From Pseudomonadota bacterium (lineage in GTDB: Bacteria > Myxococcota_A > UBA796 > GCA-2862545), in assembly GCA_002862545.1 (NCBI GenBank), contig PKDJ01000325.1, forward strand, positions 1 through 38,166: DNA of 38,166 nucleotides, in the 5' to 3' direction. Each line of letters opens with the position of its first letter. Position 1 is the first letter of the stretch. The position numbers were made by a program, and so were the translations under genes. Positions 1 to 8,478 of this stretch are shown here, piece by piece. The notes beneath the pieces are model-generated. The model was not told the origin of the DNA. It worked only from the letters and a program-made list of their open reading frames with translations, and ran no database searches.

Positions 1-132
1 AAATTAATTGATAAACTTAATTTATGGGGTGGATCAATTGCAATAGGGCATCCATTGACAAACAGAAGTTGGATGAGCTGGGGTTCAGTAGTAGACCTTG
101 CACGACTGGGTCTCACCGTGGGGCATCCGTAG
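1..132 (+). pseudogene. Thiolase-like C-terminal remnant in AT-rich DNA
   Basis: Frame 1 stays open from the first base to a TAG at 130-132 and encodes 43 residues that include NLWGGSIAIGHP. This resembles the conserved GG-x-IA-x-GHP segment near the C-terminus of thiolases (acetyl-CoA acyltransferases), where GHP carries an active-site histidine. The residues after GHP (LTNRSW) do not match the usual GA(T/S)GAR continuation, and the frame stops early, so this looks like a decayed or truncated end, not a working gene. Only 19 of the first 60 bases are G or C, and the codons (TTA, AAA, ATT, GAT) are unlike the rest of the window. The 5' part lies outside the window. The match is short and rests on one motif. 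Confidence 0.35.
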
Positions 133-190
133 TAAAGGAACTCCATAGCATTACGGAGCCGGAATCAGGGGATGTGCAGTAGAGGAGTGT

Positions 191-2503
191 TCAAAGAATG
201 ACTTTAAGAGTGTTCATCCGTTGAGCAAGAGTTCGGCGGGTGTTCTGTGGTGGCTCGTGAGCGGTGAGCGTCAGCAGGTGGTCGAGGCGGGTGGCTGCGG
301 CCTCGACAGCCCCGTCCTCGAGGTCGAGGACCGCCAGGTTGTAGGCAGGGAAGAACCAGGTCGGCCCACCGACGGCCCGCCCTGCGTCCAGGGCCTCCTC
401 GTATGCCGACCGCGCCGCCGTGCGGTCTCCAGCAGCCCGATGGACCTCGCCCAGGGTGTTGGTGAGCGTGGCCAGCGCTGCCGTAGCACCCAGCGCCCGG
501 TAGCCCTCGATGGCCCGCTCCAGGTGCAGCCTCGCCTCGGGCTCGCCCCGTCGTCGGGCGACCTCTCCGAGTCCCCAGTCCGCAGCCGCGCGATCTCGCG
601 GATGGCCGACGCGGGCCTCGCGGAGGTGGGCTGAGGCCGCACGCTCGTGACCTGCACGCAGCTGCATCCAGCCGAGGTGGCGGTGAATGCTCGCGAGGAG
701 GACCGTGTCGGTCGCACGGGCCAGAGCGGCCTGCAGGTGCCCGATGGCTTCTTCCGCATCGGCCCGCGCCGCCCAGGCCACGCGTCCGAGATCGCGGAGC
801 GCCTGCGCCTCGGCCTGCCCCCCTGCCGACACCGCTCGGTCGAGGTGCGGGATCGCATCGGTGGGACGACGTCGCTCCAGCGCCACCTCAGCGGAGAGCA
901 GCTCCAGGTCGACGCCGGCACGTAGGGCCTGTGCCCCGGCGACCGCGACCGCGGCCTCGTCTGGAGCACCACGCGACAAGGCCGCCCGTGCGGCGCGCAC
1001 GAAGCCCGCCCTGGCGAGGCCACGCTCTCCCAGGGCCACCCGGTGTCGAGCGGCGCGGGCCCAGGCTCCCCGGGACTCCAGCTCCGCCGCGCAGGCACGG
1101 TGAACTTCCTGCCGGCGGACCTGGGGTGGGTCGGCGACGAAGGCCCAGCCCCCCAGCGGATCGCCTGCAGTGGGTGCGAGCCGCCCCTCCGCACGAGCGG
1201 CCTCCCAGCGGTCCCAGGGCACGGGGAGGTCCAGGCGAGCGCAGGCCCCGGACCACTCGTCGGGGTCGACGCGTCGGCCCAGGGCCGCCGCGACCTCGAA
1301 GGCCGGATGCTCATCCTCCCAGGCCGCCGTCGGACCCGCCTGGTCGGGCTCCGCCCCCACGTCGGGGAGCCCCAGAGAATCCGACACCACCAAGATCGGC
1401 AGTGGACCGGAGGCCTCGAGCCGCGCGACGAGCGCCTGTGCGGCATGGGCCTCCCCTCGCAGCCAGAGGAGCGCTGGCCCATCGAGCGCGCCGAGGGCGG
1501 CCCGGACGGCACCGACGCCGTCGCCCTCGGCGTCGAGGCGCCGCAGTAGCCCCGAGAGGCCGTCTCCCGCTGCGGGTGGGTCCCCCCAGACCGCGGTCAG
1601 GCCCCGCACCCCCGCCTCGGCGTAGGCCCGACGACCGACGTCGCGCACGAGCGCGTCACTGCGGCAGCGGACCGCGACGGGCCCATCGGTCAGAGCAGCC
1701 TGCAGGTGCGCCCAGAGCTGGGTGCCCGGTCCGTCCACAGGACCCGTGCCGAGGCTCGGGACCGTCCCGTCCAGGGCCGCGACTGCATGGGCAGCCGTCG
1801 GAAAGCGCTCCTCCGGCTCCTTGGCGAGCAGCCGCGCGACCCAGTCGGCGAAGGGCAGGTCGAGCCGGGGCGGCTCCTCGTAGTAGTGCCCGTCGATGCA
1901 GTCCTCGCCCCGTCCGAAGGGAGGCTCACCCGTCCACAGGGCATGCAGCGTGCACCCGACGCTGTACAGGTCGCTCTCAGCTCGACCCCGTCCCCCCTCC
2001 AGGCGCTCCGGTGCCATGTAGGCCCAGGTGCCGCCCGGCGTGCCGTCCGCTCGACGCTCCAGGGCATCCGCCACCCCGAAGTCCGCGAGCCACAGCCGAC
2101 CGTCTGGTGCCACGAGGAGGTTGGAGGGCTTCACGTCCCGGTGCACGACGCCGTGGGCATGGGCCCAGGCCAGTGCACCGAGCAGCGGACGAATGATCGC
2201 CATGAGCGCAGCTGCGTCCCCCGACCACTCGGCGAGCGAGCGCGTCGCCCGCGGCATCAGCATCCACGGTGCCCCGGTCGGCAGCTCGTCCGACGGCCCC
2301 GCCGTCCCCTGCGCGATCACCGGGAGCACGTGGGGATGGCTCAGTGACCGCATCACCCGCACCTCGGCGGCGAAGGCTGCCACTGCACGGGCTCCCGCGC
2401 GCGGGTCGACCCACTTCAGGGCCCGGTCGCTCCCCACGGCGCGGACCTCGGCCATGCCCCCGCGGCCGAGCACCTCGCCGAGGGTGTGCGCCCCCACCCT
2501 CAC
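191..2503 (-). CDS. Ser/Thr protein kinase with C-terminal TPR-like helical region
   Basis: Cytoplasmic Hanks-type kinase. Numbered from the upstream ATG at 2542, the motifs are the glycine loop GRGGMAEV (26-33), lysine K43 in ALKW, HRDVKPSN (134-141), DFG (154-156) and APE (177-179), so it should be catalytically active. After about residue 260 there is an unassigned segment, then an Ala/Leu/Arg-rich helical region resembling tetratricopeptide repeats. No membrane segment is seen. The GTG at 2503 overlaps the stop of the upstream FHA/sigma-54 gene as GTGA, which suggests translational coupling, so it is chosen here; the ATG at 2542 is the alternative, and neither has a strong Shine-Dalgarno. 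The pairing suggests a phospho-signalling module in which the FHA protein reads the kinase's output (inference). The last dozen or so codons run into the AT-rich left end, so the native C-terminus may be altered. Confidence 0.88.
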   Translation of the reverse strand: MRVGAHTLGEVLGRGGMAEVRAVGSDRALKWVDPRAGARAVAAFAAEVRVMRSLSHPHVLPVIAQGTAGPSDELPTGAPWMLMPRATRSLAEWSGDAAALMAIIRPLLGALAWAHAHGVVHRDVKPSNLLVAPDGRLWLADFGVADALERRADGTPGGTWAYMAPERLEGGRGRAESDLYSVGCTLHALWTGEPPFGRGEDCIDGHYYEEPPRLDLPFADWVARLLAKEPEERFPTAAHAVAALDGTVPSLGTGPVDGPGTQLWAHLQAALTDGPVAVRCRSDALVRDVGRRAYAEAGVRGLTAVWGDPPAAGDGLSGLLRRLDAEGDGVGAVRAALGALDGPALLWLRGEAHAAQALVARLEASGPLPILVVSDSLGLPDVGAEPDQAGPTAAWEDEHPAFEVAAALGRRVDPDEWSGACARLDLPVPWDRWEAARAEGRLAPTAGDPLGGWAFVADPPQVRRQEVHRACAAELESRGAWARAARHRVALGERGLARAGFVRAARAALSRGAPDEAAVAVAGAQALRAGVDLELLSAEVALERRRPTDAIPHLDRAVSAGGQAEAQALRDLGRVAWAARADAEEAIGHLQAALARATDTVLLASIHRHLGWMQLRAGHERAASAHLREARVGHPRDRAAADWGLGEVARRRGEPEARLHLERAIEGYRALGATAALATLTNTLGEVHRAAGDRTAARSAYEEALDAGRAVGGPTWFFPAYNLAVLDLEDGAVEAAATRLDHLLTLTAHEPPQNTRRTLAQRMNTLKVIL

Positions 2504-3765
2504 CGGAAGGAGGCCGCGTCGAGCCCTGCACGCTTGAGCCATCGGTAGACCTGCTTGCGGTCCTTGCCGAGGGCGGACGCCACCGCCGCGACGTTCCCCC
2601 GGTGCTCCCGCAGCAGCGCCTCCAGATCCGGACGCGCCTCCTCCTGCACGGCGGGCTTGGCCGGTACGGCGTGAGCCAGGGCCGCGGCGTCCAGCACCGG
2701 TCCATCCGAGAGCAGGGCCACCCGACGCATGGCCGTGCGCAGGCCACGGACGTTGTCGGGCCAGTCGTGCCTCAGCAGTCCCTCGACGAAGTCTGCGTCG
2801 AGAGCACGCTCACAGCCGGCCTCTCGCAGCAGGTGGCGCGCGAGCAGAGGGATGTCGGCGCGGCGCTCCCGGAGCGGCGGCACCCGAACGACCACCCCCG
2901 CGAGGCGGGCCAGGAGGTCCTGGCGGAAGCCTCCATCAGCGACGGAGCGCTCCAGGTCTGCGCAGGTGGCGCCGATCACCCGAACACTCACCCGCCGCTC
3001 GCGGCCCCCACCGACGGGCCGCACCCGTCCCGTCTCCAGCACGCGGAGCAGCTTGGCCTGGACGGGCAGCGGTAGCTCGCCCAGCTCGTCGAGGAAGAGC
3101 GTGCCGCCATCAGCGCGGACGAAGTGCCCCTCTCTCGCCGTGGTCGCGCCCGTGAAGGCGCCGGCCGCGTGCCCGAAGAGCAGCGACTCGGCCAGCTCGG
3201 TGGGGATGGCCGCACAGTTGAGGGCCTCCAGGCGACCGGTCCGCCCGCTCACCGTGTGCAGCCGCGTCGCCAGCACCTCCTTGCCCGTGCCCGTCTCGCC
3301 GACGAGGAGCACGCCCAGCTCGGAGGGTGCGACCCGGTCGACCACCCGGACGCTCTCGGCCCAGGCCCGCGACCGACCGAGACCGCCGCGCGAGGGCAGC
3401 TCGGCGGGGACAGCGCCGAGCCAGAGCACGGAGCCACCGGCACGAATCACGACGTCCGGCGCCACGCCCTTCCGGGTCACGCGCTCGCCCTCGACGAAGG
3501 TGCCGTTCTTGCTGTCGAGGTCGACCACACCGACGCGCGCCGAGCCACGTCGCCGCTCGAGGCGAAGGTGCTGGCGTGAGACATCGGGGTCGGCGAGCGC
3601 CAGAGACGGCGTGTCACGAGGGTGCCGTCCCAGCGTGAGGCGACGCCCGACCTGCACGACCTGCCCGACATCGGCCGGGTCCGGAGCGTGGAGGACCGTC
3701 AGGGCCACCGCGTCGGGAGAGCTCGCCGGCGCTGCGGCTGTGGCACGGGTTCGGGTCTCGTCCAT
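2500..3765 (-). CDS. FHA-domain sigma-54-dependent transcriptional activator
   Basis: Bacterial enhancer-binding protein that drives open-complex formation by RNA polymerase with sigma-54. Numbered from a GTG/ATG-type start at 3801, it has an N-terminal FHA domain (about 35-125; GRHP, SRQHLRLE, SKNGTFV) that binds phosphothreonine. An AAA+ domain follows, with Walker A GETGTGKE (168-175), the sigma-54-contacting GAFTGA loop (214-219), Walker B GGTLFLDEL (232-240) and the FRQDLLARL segment. A C-terminal Fis-type helix-turn-helix lies at about 390-430. The internal ATG at 3765 begins close to the FHA domain and is preferred. The usual receiver domain is replaced by FHA, so control is probably by Ser/Thr phosphorylation, and the overlapping kinase gene downstream is the obvious candidate (inference). 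A sigma-54-type promoter occurs in this window at 18510-18526. Confidence 0.93.
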   Translation of the reverse strand: MDETRTRATAAAPASSPDAVALTVLHAPDPADVGQVVQVGRRLTLGRHPRDTPSLALADPDVSRQHLRLERRRGSARVGVVDLDSKNGTFVEGERVTRKGVAPDVVIRAGGSVLWLGAVPAELPSRGGLGRSRAWAESVRVVDRVAPSELGVLLVGETGTGKEVLATRLHTVSGRTGRLEALNCAAIPTELAESLLFGHAAGAFTGATTAREGHFVRADGGTLFLDELGELPLPVQAKLLRVLETGRVRPVGGGRERRVSVRVIGATCADLERSVADGGFRQDLLARLAGVVVRVPPLRERRADIPLLARHLLREAGCERALDADFVEGLLRHDWPDNVRGLRTAMRRVALLSDGPVLDAAALAHAVPAKPAVQEEARPDLEALLREHRGNVAAVASALGKDRKQVYRWLKRAGLDAASFR

Positions 3766-3825
3766 GCCCGATGGTACCCCGAGGCTCCGGCCCGTGCGCA
3801 CCGACCGCTGCGCACCCTGCCCGAC

Positions 3826-4830
3826 TCAGGGCGTCGGCGAGGCCAGCGCATCGACGGTGTCGGGCAGCCACACGTGCACCTCCGCCGCCGTCCAGGCCTC
3901 GAGGTCGACCGCTACGAGCTGGCGCTCCGGGTCGTCGGCGTCCAGGTGCGTGACATAGAGCAGGCCCCGGTGGAAGGTGCAGCCGATGCCCTGCCGACCG
4001 TAGGCCAGTCCGGGCGGGGTGCCGAGCCACTCCTCGGTGCCCGCGACCGGGTCGACCCGGTAGATCCAGCCGTTGTAGTACCGATAGACCGTGCCCTCGG
4101 CGTCGGCGGTGAGGCAGTGGCTCGCCGAGGGTGAGGCGTAGATCGGCGCCTCGACCCCCGAGTCCGGATCGACCAGGACCAGGCTGTCGAGGGCCTCCGT
4201 CCAGCGCAGCATGCGGCCCTCGGCGTCGAAGGCCAGACCGGACCAGCCGAAGAGCTCGGAGTCGAGCACCGTCGTCAGCTCACCGGTGTCGGGGTCCAGC
4301 GTCGACAGCCGCGTCCGCGGGGCGCGCGCCGACGCCTCGCCGGCCCACCACGTCCCGTCGGGGGCGACCGCGAGCGAGGTGACGGCATGGTCGAGCGCAG
4401 CGACAGCCTCGACTCCGCCCGTGTCGAGGTCGATCCGGTAGAGCTGCGGCATGCCACCGCCCCGGCCATCCGCCGCCCACAGCGTGCCCGTGGCGCCGAC
4501 CCGTGCACGGGGAGAGGCCGTGCACGTGGACGTGTCGATGGCGACGAGGTGGGCCCCACAGGCGGGCTCGGAGAGCGCAGGCCGGACGCGGATCCGACCA
4601 TCCCCGTCGTGATCGGTCGTCCGTGCCACACGTCGGGGCGACTCCAGGCCGGTCGCCGAGCCCTCGCAGGGTCCACGGTCGAGCCGTGCGTCGCCGGGGC
4701 CCTCGGCGGCCAGCACGTCGACCGTGGCGCCCGGAGCGCACTCCACGGTGAGCGAGACCCGACCCGGACAGCCACCAAAGACGCTCACTGTCTGCGCCGA
4801 CGCTACCCATGCAGCCCACCACAGCATCAT
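3826..4830 (-). CDS. Secreted beta-propeller-like protein of unknown function
   Basis: Predicted 334-residue exported protein. A short signal peptide (MMLWWAAWVASAQT) is followed by repeated strand-rich units such as LYRIDLDTGGVEAVAALDHAV, TRLSTLDPDTGELTTV and IYRVDPVAGTEEWLG. Their 'value - D/DPDTG - value' pattern is typical of YncE/NHL-like beta-propellers. No catalytic motif or lipobox is recognised. The ATG at 4830 has a good ribosome-binding site (GAGG four bases upstream). The FHA/sigma-54 gene starts about 60 bases after this gene ends, on the same strand, so co-transcription is possible. A similar propeller-like arrangement forms the C-terminal part of the DxDGDG lipoprotein at 18850-20916. 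Confidence 0.75.
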   Translation of the reverse strand: MMLWWAAWVASAQTVSVFGGCPGRVSLTVECAPGATVDVLAAEGPGDARLDRGPCEGSATGLESPRRVARTTDHDGDGRIRVRPALSEPACGAHLVAIDTSTCTASPRARVGATGTLWAADGRGGGMPQLYRIDLDTGGVEAVAALDHAVTSLAVAPDGTWWAGEASARAPRTRLSTLDPDTGELTTVLDSELFGWSGLAFDAEGRMLRWTEALDSLVLVDPDSGVEAPIYASPSASHCLTADAEGTVYRYYNGWIYRVDPVAGTEEWLGTPPGLAYGRQGIGCTFHRGLLYVTHLDADDPERQLVAVDLEAWTAAEVHVWLPDTVDALASPTP

Positions 4831-5088
4831 GTCACCTCACGGGCAGGGGTCGATGAGGGAGGGTCCGCTGAGTCCGGGTCGCGGCCCGTCGTCGCGGGCG
4901 CCGGCCCAGCGCACACACCCGCCTGAGCCACCACATCGGCACGCGGCAGAGCCCCAATCACCTCACCCGAGCGAGAAGACGAGCAGTACGGGTCGACCGG
5001 TGTGCATGACTAGAGCTTGTCCCGTCGACCGCCGAGGCGCCATGGAGATGGCCTCTGCGGCGCGGCCATCGCACGAGGCTCTGCCCCG

Positions 5089-5610
5089 TCACTTCAGCCG
5101 ATAGGCGATCGTCAGCTCGAGCGCGGGCACCGGAAGGAGATGTGCAGAGTACGGGTCGCCCCCGGCAATCGAGGTGACCAACGGGCCATAGTGGTCTCCC
5201 ATCTTCACACCTGCCCCCATGCCCACCACCAGATCCTCTTCGCGCCAGCGCTTCCCCACCATGACTCCCCCCGTCAGCCGCTGTCCATCGGGCATGAAGT
5301 TGGTGTAGGCCGCCCCCTCGGACGTGATGGACCAGTCGAGCCGGCCACCCACGTAGACCCCGTCGAAGCCTCTCCCGCTCGGCACGACATCGACGCTGTG
5401 CGACATGCCGAAGCCTGGCGAGAGCCACCCTCCACCGTCCGCGCTGAAGCCCGGATTCAGCGTGACGGCCGCGCTGGTGCCGAACACGAGGTAGTCGTCG
5501 GAAACCATCACCTTCGGACCGAGCGACAGTCGGCCAGCGGTCATCAACTTGGGCGCGACGGCGATCTCTGCTCCGGCAAGGGCGCTCGCGGCGATAAACA
5601 TCGTGATCAT
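5089..5610 (-). CDS. Small secreted, outer-membrane-like protein (intact copy of a tandem pair)
   Basis: Encodes 173 residues with a signal peptide (MITMFIAASALAGA) and a mature part of alternating hydrophobic and polar residues rich in glycine, ending in the aromatic/hydrophobic strand ELTIAYRLK. This looks like a small outer-membrane beta-barrel or a periplasmic beta protein; no family is recognised. The start is the ATG at 5610, with GGAGG five bases upstream; a GTG at 5622 would place that ribosome-binding site inside the gene. The same gene, with matching upstream DNA, is repeated 697 bases away (5792-6307), where it is interrupted by two amber codons. Function is unknown. Confidence 0.75.
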   Translation of the reverse strand: MITMFIAASALAGAEIAVAPKLMTAGRLSLGPKVMVSDDYLVFGTSAAVTLNPGFSADGGGWLSPGFGMSHSVDVVPSGRGFDGVYVGGRLDWSITSEGAAYTNFMPDGQRLTGGVMVGKRWREEDLVVGMGAGVKMGDHYGPLVTSIAGGDPYSAHLLPVPALELTIAYRLK

Positions 5611-5650
5611 TCGGACCTCCACACCCAGAGTCGGCGCGTCAGGGCGCCCC

Positions 5651-5675
5651 GTCGCTTACAGACGGTGACGGGCCC
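5651..5675 (-). repeat. 25-bp direct repeat, copy 1, upstream of the intact tandem gene
   Basis: These 25 bases are identical to 6348-6372. Each copy lies 41 bases upstream of the start codon of one member of the tandem pair (ATG at 5610 and at 6307). The conserved spacing and identity mark the promoter-proximal edge of a 697-bp tandem duplication. The element may contain the promoter, since it is better conserved than the leader between it and the ATG. Confidence 0.85.
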
Positions 5676-5791
5676 CCTCGAACCAGCGCGAGGCCCATCC
5701 GCACCGGGACGGCACACCTGCGTCGCGACAGGCTACTCCAGGCCGGTCCCGCAGCGCCGCGCCGCGCGGACCGGCGGGATGACGGACGCCA

Positions 5792-6307
5792 TCAGCGCAC
5801 ACGACTGGCGATGGTGAACTCGAGCACCGGCATCGGGAGGAGAGCCCCCATCGAGGCGGACTCCCCGAGCGCCGAGGTCACCAGCCAGCCGTAGTGGTCT
5901 CCCAACTTGAGACCCGCTCCGACACCCAGCACAGCGTTGCCGCTCGTCCAGCGCTTGCCGGCCATGACACCCGCCGTCAGCCGCTGTCCCTCGGTCATGA
6001 TCGCCGACATCCCCTAGTAGGGCGCCGTCGCGGCCCAGTCGACGCGCCCACCGACATAGGCACCGTCGAAGCCAGCACCACTGGGCACGACATCGACGGC
6101 GAGCGAGGCGCCCACGCCCCCCTTCAGCGAGCCGAAGGCCAGACCACCCGGCATCAACGTCGCACCGAGGCTGCCACCGAGCACGACGTGATCGTGGGCG
6201 ACCATCACCTTCGGCGCGAGCGACAGTCGGCTGGCGGTGACCAGCTTCGGCGCGACGGCGATCTAGGGTTCGGCAAAAGCAACTGTGGCAAACAACAATG
6301 TGAGCAT
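5792..6307 (-). pseudogene. Duplicated outer-membrane-like gene with two in-frame TAG codons
   Basis: Read from the ATG at 6307, the frame gives MLTLLFATVAFAEP-stop-IAVAPKLVTASRLSL and continues without any insertion or deletion to the natural stop at 5792. It aligns with the neighbouring intact protein (MITMFIAASALAGAEIAVAPK) over essentially its whole length. One TAG (6263-6265) falls where the intact copy has Glu at the end of the signal peptide. The second TAG (6014-6016) falls between WAATAPY and GMSAIMTEG, aligned to an alanine. The rest of the sequence keeps the protein pattern. The simplest reading is a duplicate inactivated by two nonsense changes. Other genes here end in TAG (10687, 11908, 24536), which argues against amber recoding. 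Confidence 0.8.
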
Positions 6308-6347
6308 CTCCACATCCACTCCGAGCATTGGCTCAGCGGTGTAGGCG

Positions 6348-6372
6348 GTCGCTTACAGACGGTGACGGGCCC
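6348..6372 (-). repeat. 25-bp direct repeat, copy 2, upstream of the interrupted tandem gene
   Basis: Identical to 5651-5675, 697 bases away and at the same 41-base distance from the start codon of the pseudogene. It ends three bases before the stop of the DUF4185-like gene at 6375, so the duplication begins directly after that gene. Confidence 0.85.
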
Positions 6373-6374
6373 GG

Positions 6375-7769
6375 TCAGTCCACGCGAAGATCGAGGGTCG
6401 CGACGGGGCACCTTCCCGACACGCCAGCGGCCAGTCGCACCGTCCCGGCGGCCGTGGGTGGCACGACGACCACCAGCTCCGCGCGGCCCTCAGCGTCCGC
6501 AGCCGCCGTCGCGACGACGCGTGCGCCGCCGACCGGCGTGGTCTCCGGGCACCCGGGACGCCGCAGCTCTCCAGCGGGATCTCCAGCGGCCAAGGCAATC
6601 GGCTCCCCCGGCAGCGCGGTGACCGTGTAGACCAGGCGCTCTCCCGGGGCAGCCTCGGTGGGCCCCTCGAGGAGTGGCGCCTCGCTCGGCGCCAGCCTCA
6701 CCCGAAGGAAGTGGGGCCGGTAGGCCTGGCCGCCACCGGGCCCGAAGAGCGGGTCGAGCGTGCCGAAGCCGTTGGTGACGTAGGTGAGCACGAGCTCGTC
6801 GTCCCGGGTGGCGTACTCGGGATGCAGCCGCCCCGCATAGGCGATGAGCGAGTCAATTCGACCGATCTCCGGCACCTCCCACAGGCAGCGCGGCTCGGTC
6901 CATGGGCCCGTGAGGGATGGCGCCGTGGAGAGCCGCAGCTCGCCCGTGAAGGCGTTGTAGACGACGAAGGCCCAGCGTCCGAGAGCCGGCACCCACTGCA
7001 CGTGCGACTCGGTGACCCCCTCCCCGATCAGCGTTCCCGCCCGCTCGGGCTCGGCGACCCACTCCCCCGTCTCGGTCCACCAGGTCACGTCGTCCGGTGT
7101 GAGCCCGGCCACCAGCGCATCCGTCGAGGCCCGCGCAAGGACCGTCCGCCGCACTGGCCCCAGGCGGTCGTCCCAGCCGAAGAGGTAGACCCAGGGCTCC
7201 TCGACATGGACCGCCGTGATCGGCAGCCCCGCTCCGTCACCGAGGGGCACATCGGTGACGGTCCACGTCCAGTCTCGAGGATCGGCCAGAGGTTCGTCCA
7301 CCCGAAGCACACTGAAGCCCTCCTGGCGCCCGATGCCGATCACGTTCATGGCGAACACGTAGAGCGCGCCGTCGTAGGCGACGCCCTGGGTGGTCCAGTA
7401 GAAGTCGCCTCCCGAGGGGGCGCGGTGCTCGAAGAAGCCCGTGGGATCGTCCCCCCGGAAGAAGACCGGACGCGAAGCAGGCGCGGTGGGGTCGTGCAGG
7501 GCGATGGAGCCATTGGTGAAGGCCCAGCCCCCCTCGCGGGTGCCGTCGACCGAGGTGCCCCAGAAGGTGTCTCCGAAGAGCCACACCGAGCGGTCTGGGG
7601 CCACTGGAATGGAGTGTGCCGCATCTCCACCAAGCCAGCCGTCCGCCTCGATGGCGAACGATGCATCCAGGGTGCGGTCGCGCTCGACCGAGACGATGGC
7701 CACCGGATCGGCCGGAGCCGAGGGACAGGCGAGCGCCGGGGTCAGCCACCACATCACAGCCCCAGCCAT
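6375..7769 (-). CDS. Secreted DUF4185-like protein (predicted beta-propeller)
   Basis: About 464 residues with a short N-terminal hydrophobic signal (MAGAVMWWLTPALA, then CPSAP). The body has WLGGDAAHSIPV, SVWLFGDTFWG, TNGSIALHD, WTTQGVAYDGALYVF and LRLSTAPSLTGPWTEPR. The 'WLFGDT' and 'S.sl.GPW' patterns are typical of DUF4185 and related five-bladed propellers similar to glycosidases. A C-terminal beta-rich domain (about 365-464, PLLEGPTEAAPGERLVYTV) looks like an Ig-like fold. The ATG at 7769 overlaps the end of the upstream DUF4336 gene by 16 bases; an internal ATG at 7754 overlaps its stop as TGATG and may be the true coupled start. A surface or periplasmic carbohydrate-related role is inferred; no catalytic residues can be assigned. 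Confidence 0.7.
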   Translation of the reverse strand: MAGAVMWWLTPALACPSAPADPVAIVSVERDRTLDASFAIEADGWLGGDAAHSIPVAPDRSVWLFGDTFWGTSVDGTREGGWAFTNGSIALHDPTAPASRPVFFRGDDPTGFFEHRAPSGGDFYWTTQGVAYDGALYVFAMNVIGIGRQEGFSVLRVDEPLADPRDWTWTVTDVPLGDGAGLPITAVHVEEPWVYLFGWDDRLGPVRRTVLARASTDALVAGLTPDDVTWWTETGEWVAEPERAGTLIGEGVTESHVQWVPALGRWAFVVYNAFTGELRLSTAPSLTGPWTEPRCLWEVPEIGRIDSLIAYAGRLHPEYATRDDELVLTYVTNGFGTLDPLFGPGGGQAYRPHFLRVRLAPSEAPLLEGPTEAAPGERLVYTVTALPGEPIALAAGDPAGELRRPGCPETTPVGGARVVATAAADAEGRAELVVVVPPTAAGTVRLAAGVSGRCPVATLDLRVD

Positions 7770-8401
7770 CGGAAGGCCCCGCGGAGGGCGTCCTTGCCGC
7801 CCGACTCGATCACCGCACCGTGGGCCAGGACCAGCCGGTCCCAGTCCTCCTCGAGCAGCGCCCGAAGCTCACGGCGACCCGCCTCCCGGCGGAACAGCGC
7901 GACCTCGAGGAGCGTCGTGCGGCAGCCCGGGTAGCCGCAGGCGCAGAACATCGCCGCCCGGGTGAGCCAGGGGGCGTCGGGCTGCACGTTGAAGACCAGA
8001 TCCGAGACCACGAGTGTCCGGCTCGGGCGATGGAGCACCACCACCTCATTGGCGAGCGGGAAGCAGGTCAGCGGAAACACCTTCAGGTCAGGACCGAAGG
8101 GCTGCACGTCGCCCTGGACGACGCCGTGGGCCTGCAGGTCGGGCCGCTTCTCGGGCAGGCCAGGCGCCAGCCAGCCCTCGGCGCTCTCCAGCCATGGCCC
8201 GACGTAGAGGTGGTGCAGCTTGTTCGGTGCGAGCACCCACCGTGCGGCCTCGGGCAGCGCGACAGCTTCAGGAGCAACCACGGGAGAGTGCACCAGCAGC
8301 CCCGCGTCGGTCTCGAGGACCGTCATGCGCGCACCGACCTCAAGCCCGAAGAAGCGCTGCGGCCGCTCGAGCACGTGGACCCCGTCCGCAAGTGTTCGCA
8401 T
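7754..8401 (-). CDS. DUF4336 domain-containing protein
   Basis: Encodes 215 residues from the ATG at 8401, preceded by GAGGAG. The sequence MRTLADGVHVLERPQRFFGLEVGARMTVL, then LLVHSPV, VLAPNKLHHLYVGPWL, HRPSRTLVVSDLVFNV and DRLVLAHGAVIESGG, matches the DUF4336 pattern. That family is related to metallo-beta-lactamase-fold proteins: it has an 'APN..HH' segment and a late 'aHG' segment where metal ligands lie in true hydrolases. The biochemical role is not established. Frames upstream of 8401 look non-coding, though ATGs at 8443-8446 are possible. It is translationally coupled to the DUF4185-like gene downstream. Confidence 0.8.
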   Translation of the reverse strand: MRTLADGVHVLERPQRFFGLEVGARMTVLETDAGLLVHSPVVAPEAVALPEAARWVLAPNKLHHLYVGPWLESAEGWLAPGLPEKRPDLQAHGVVQGDVQPFGPDLKVFPLTCFPLANEVVVLHRPSRTLVVSDLVFNVQPDAPWLTRAAMFCACGYPGCRTTLLEVALFRREAGRRELRALLEEDWDRLVLAHGAVIESGGKDALRGAFRWLGL

Positions 8402-8478
8402 GCACTCCTCGACGCAACGGCGTGAAGTCGCCTCGACGACCATCATACCCTCGGCCGCATGGTTTTGGATGCGTGGTG

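Noticed and set aside
1992..2010. 18-base identity with 30967-30985 (CTCCAGGCGCTCCGGTGC)
   Set aside because: Explained by similar peptides (APERLE) in two unrelated proteins, not a repeat element.
931..2196. Long plus-strand frame opposite the kinase gene
   Set aside because: Pro/Arg-rich shadow typical of high-GC antisense frames; the minus strand carries clear kinase motifs.
5792..6307. Amber (TAG) recoding, for example pyrrolysine, in the duplicated gene
   Set aside because: Several neighbouring genes end with TAG, the protein is not a methyltransferase and an intact paralogue lies next to it; pseudogenisation is simpler.
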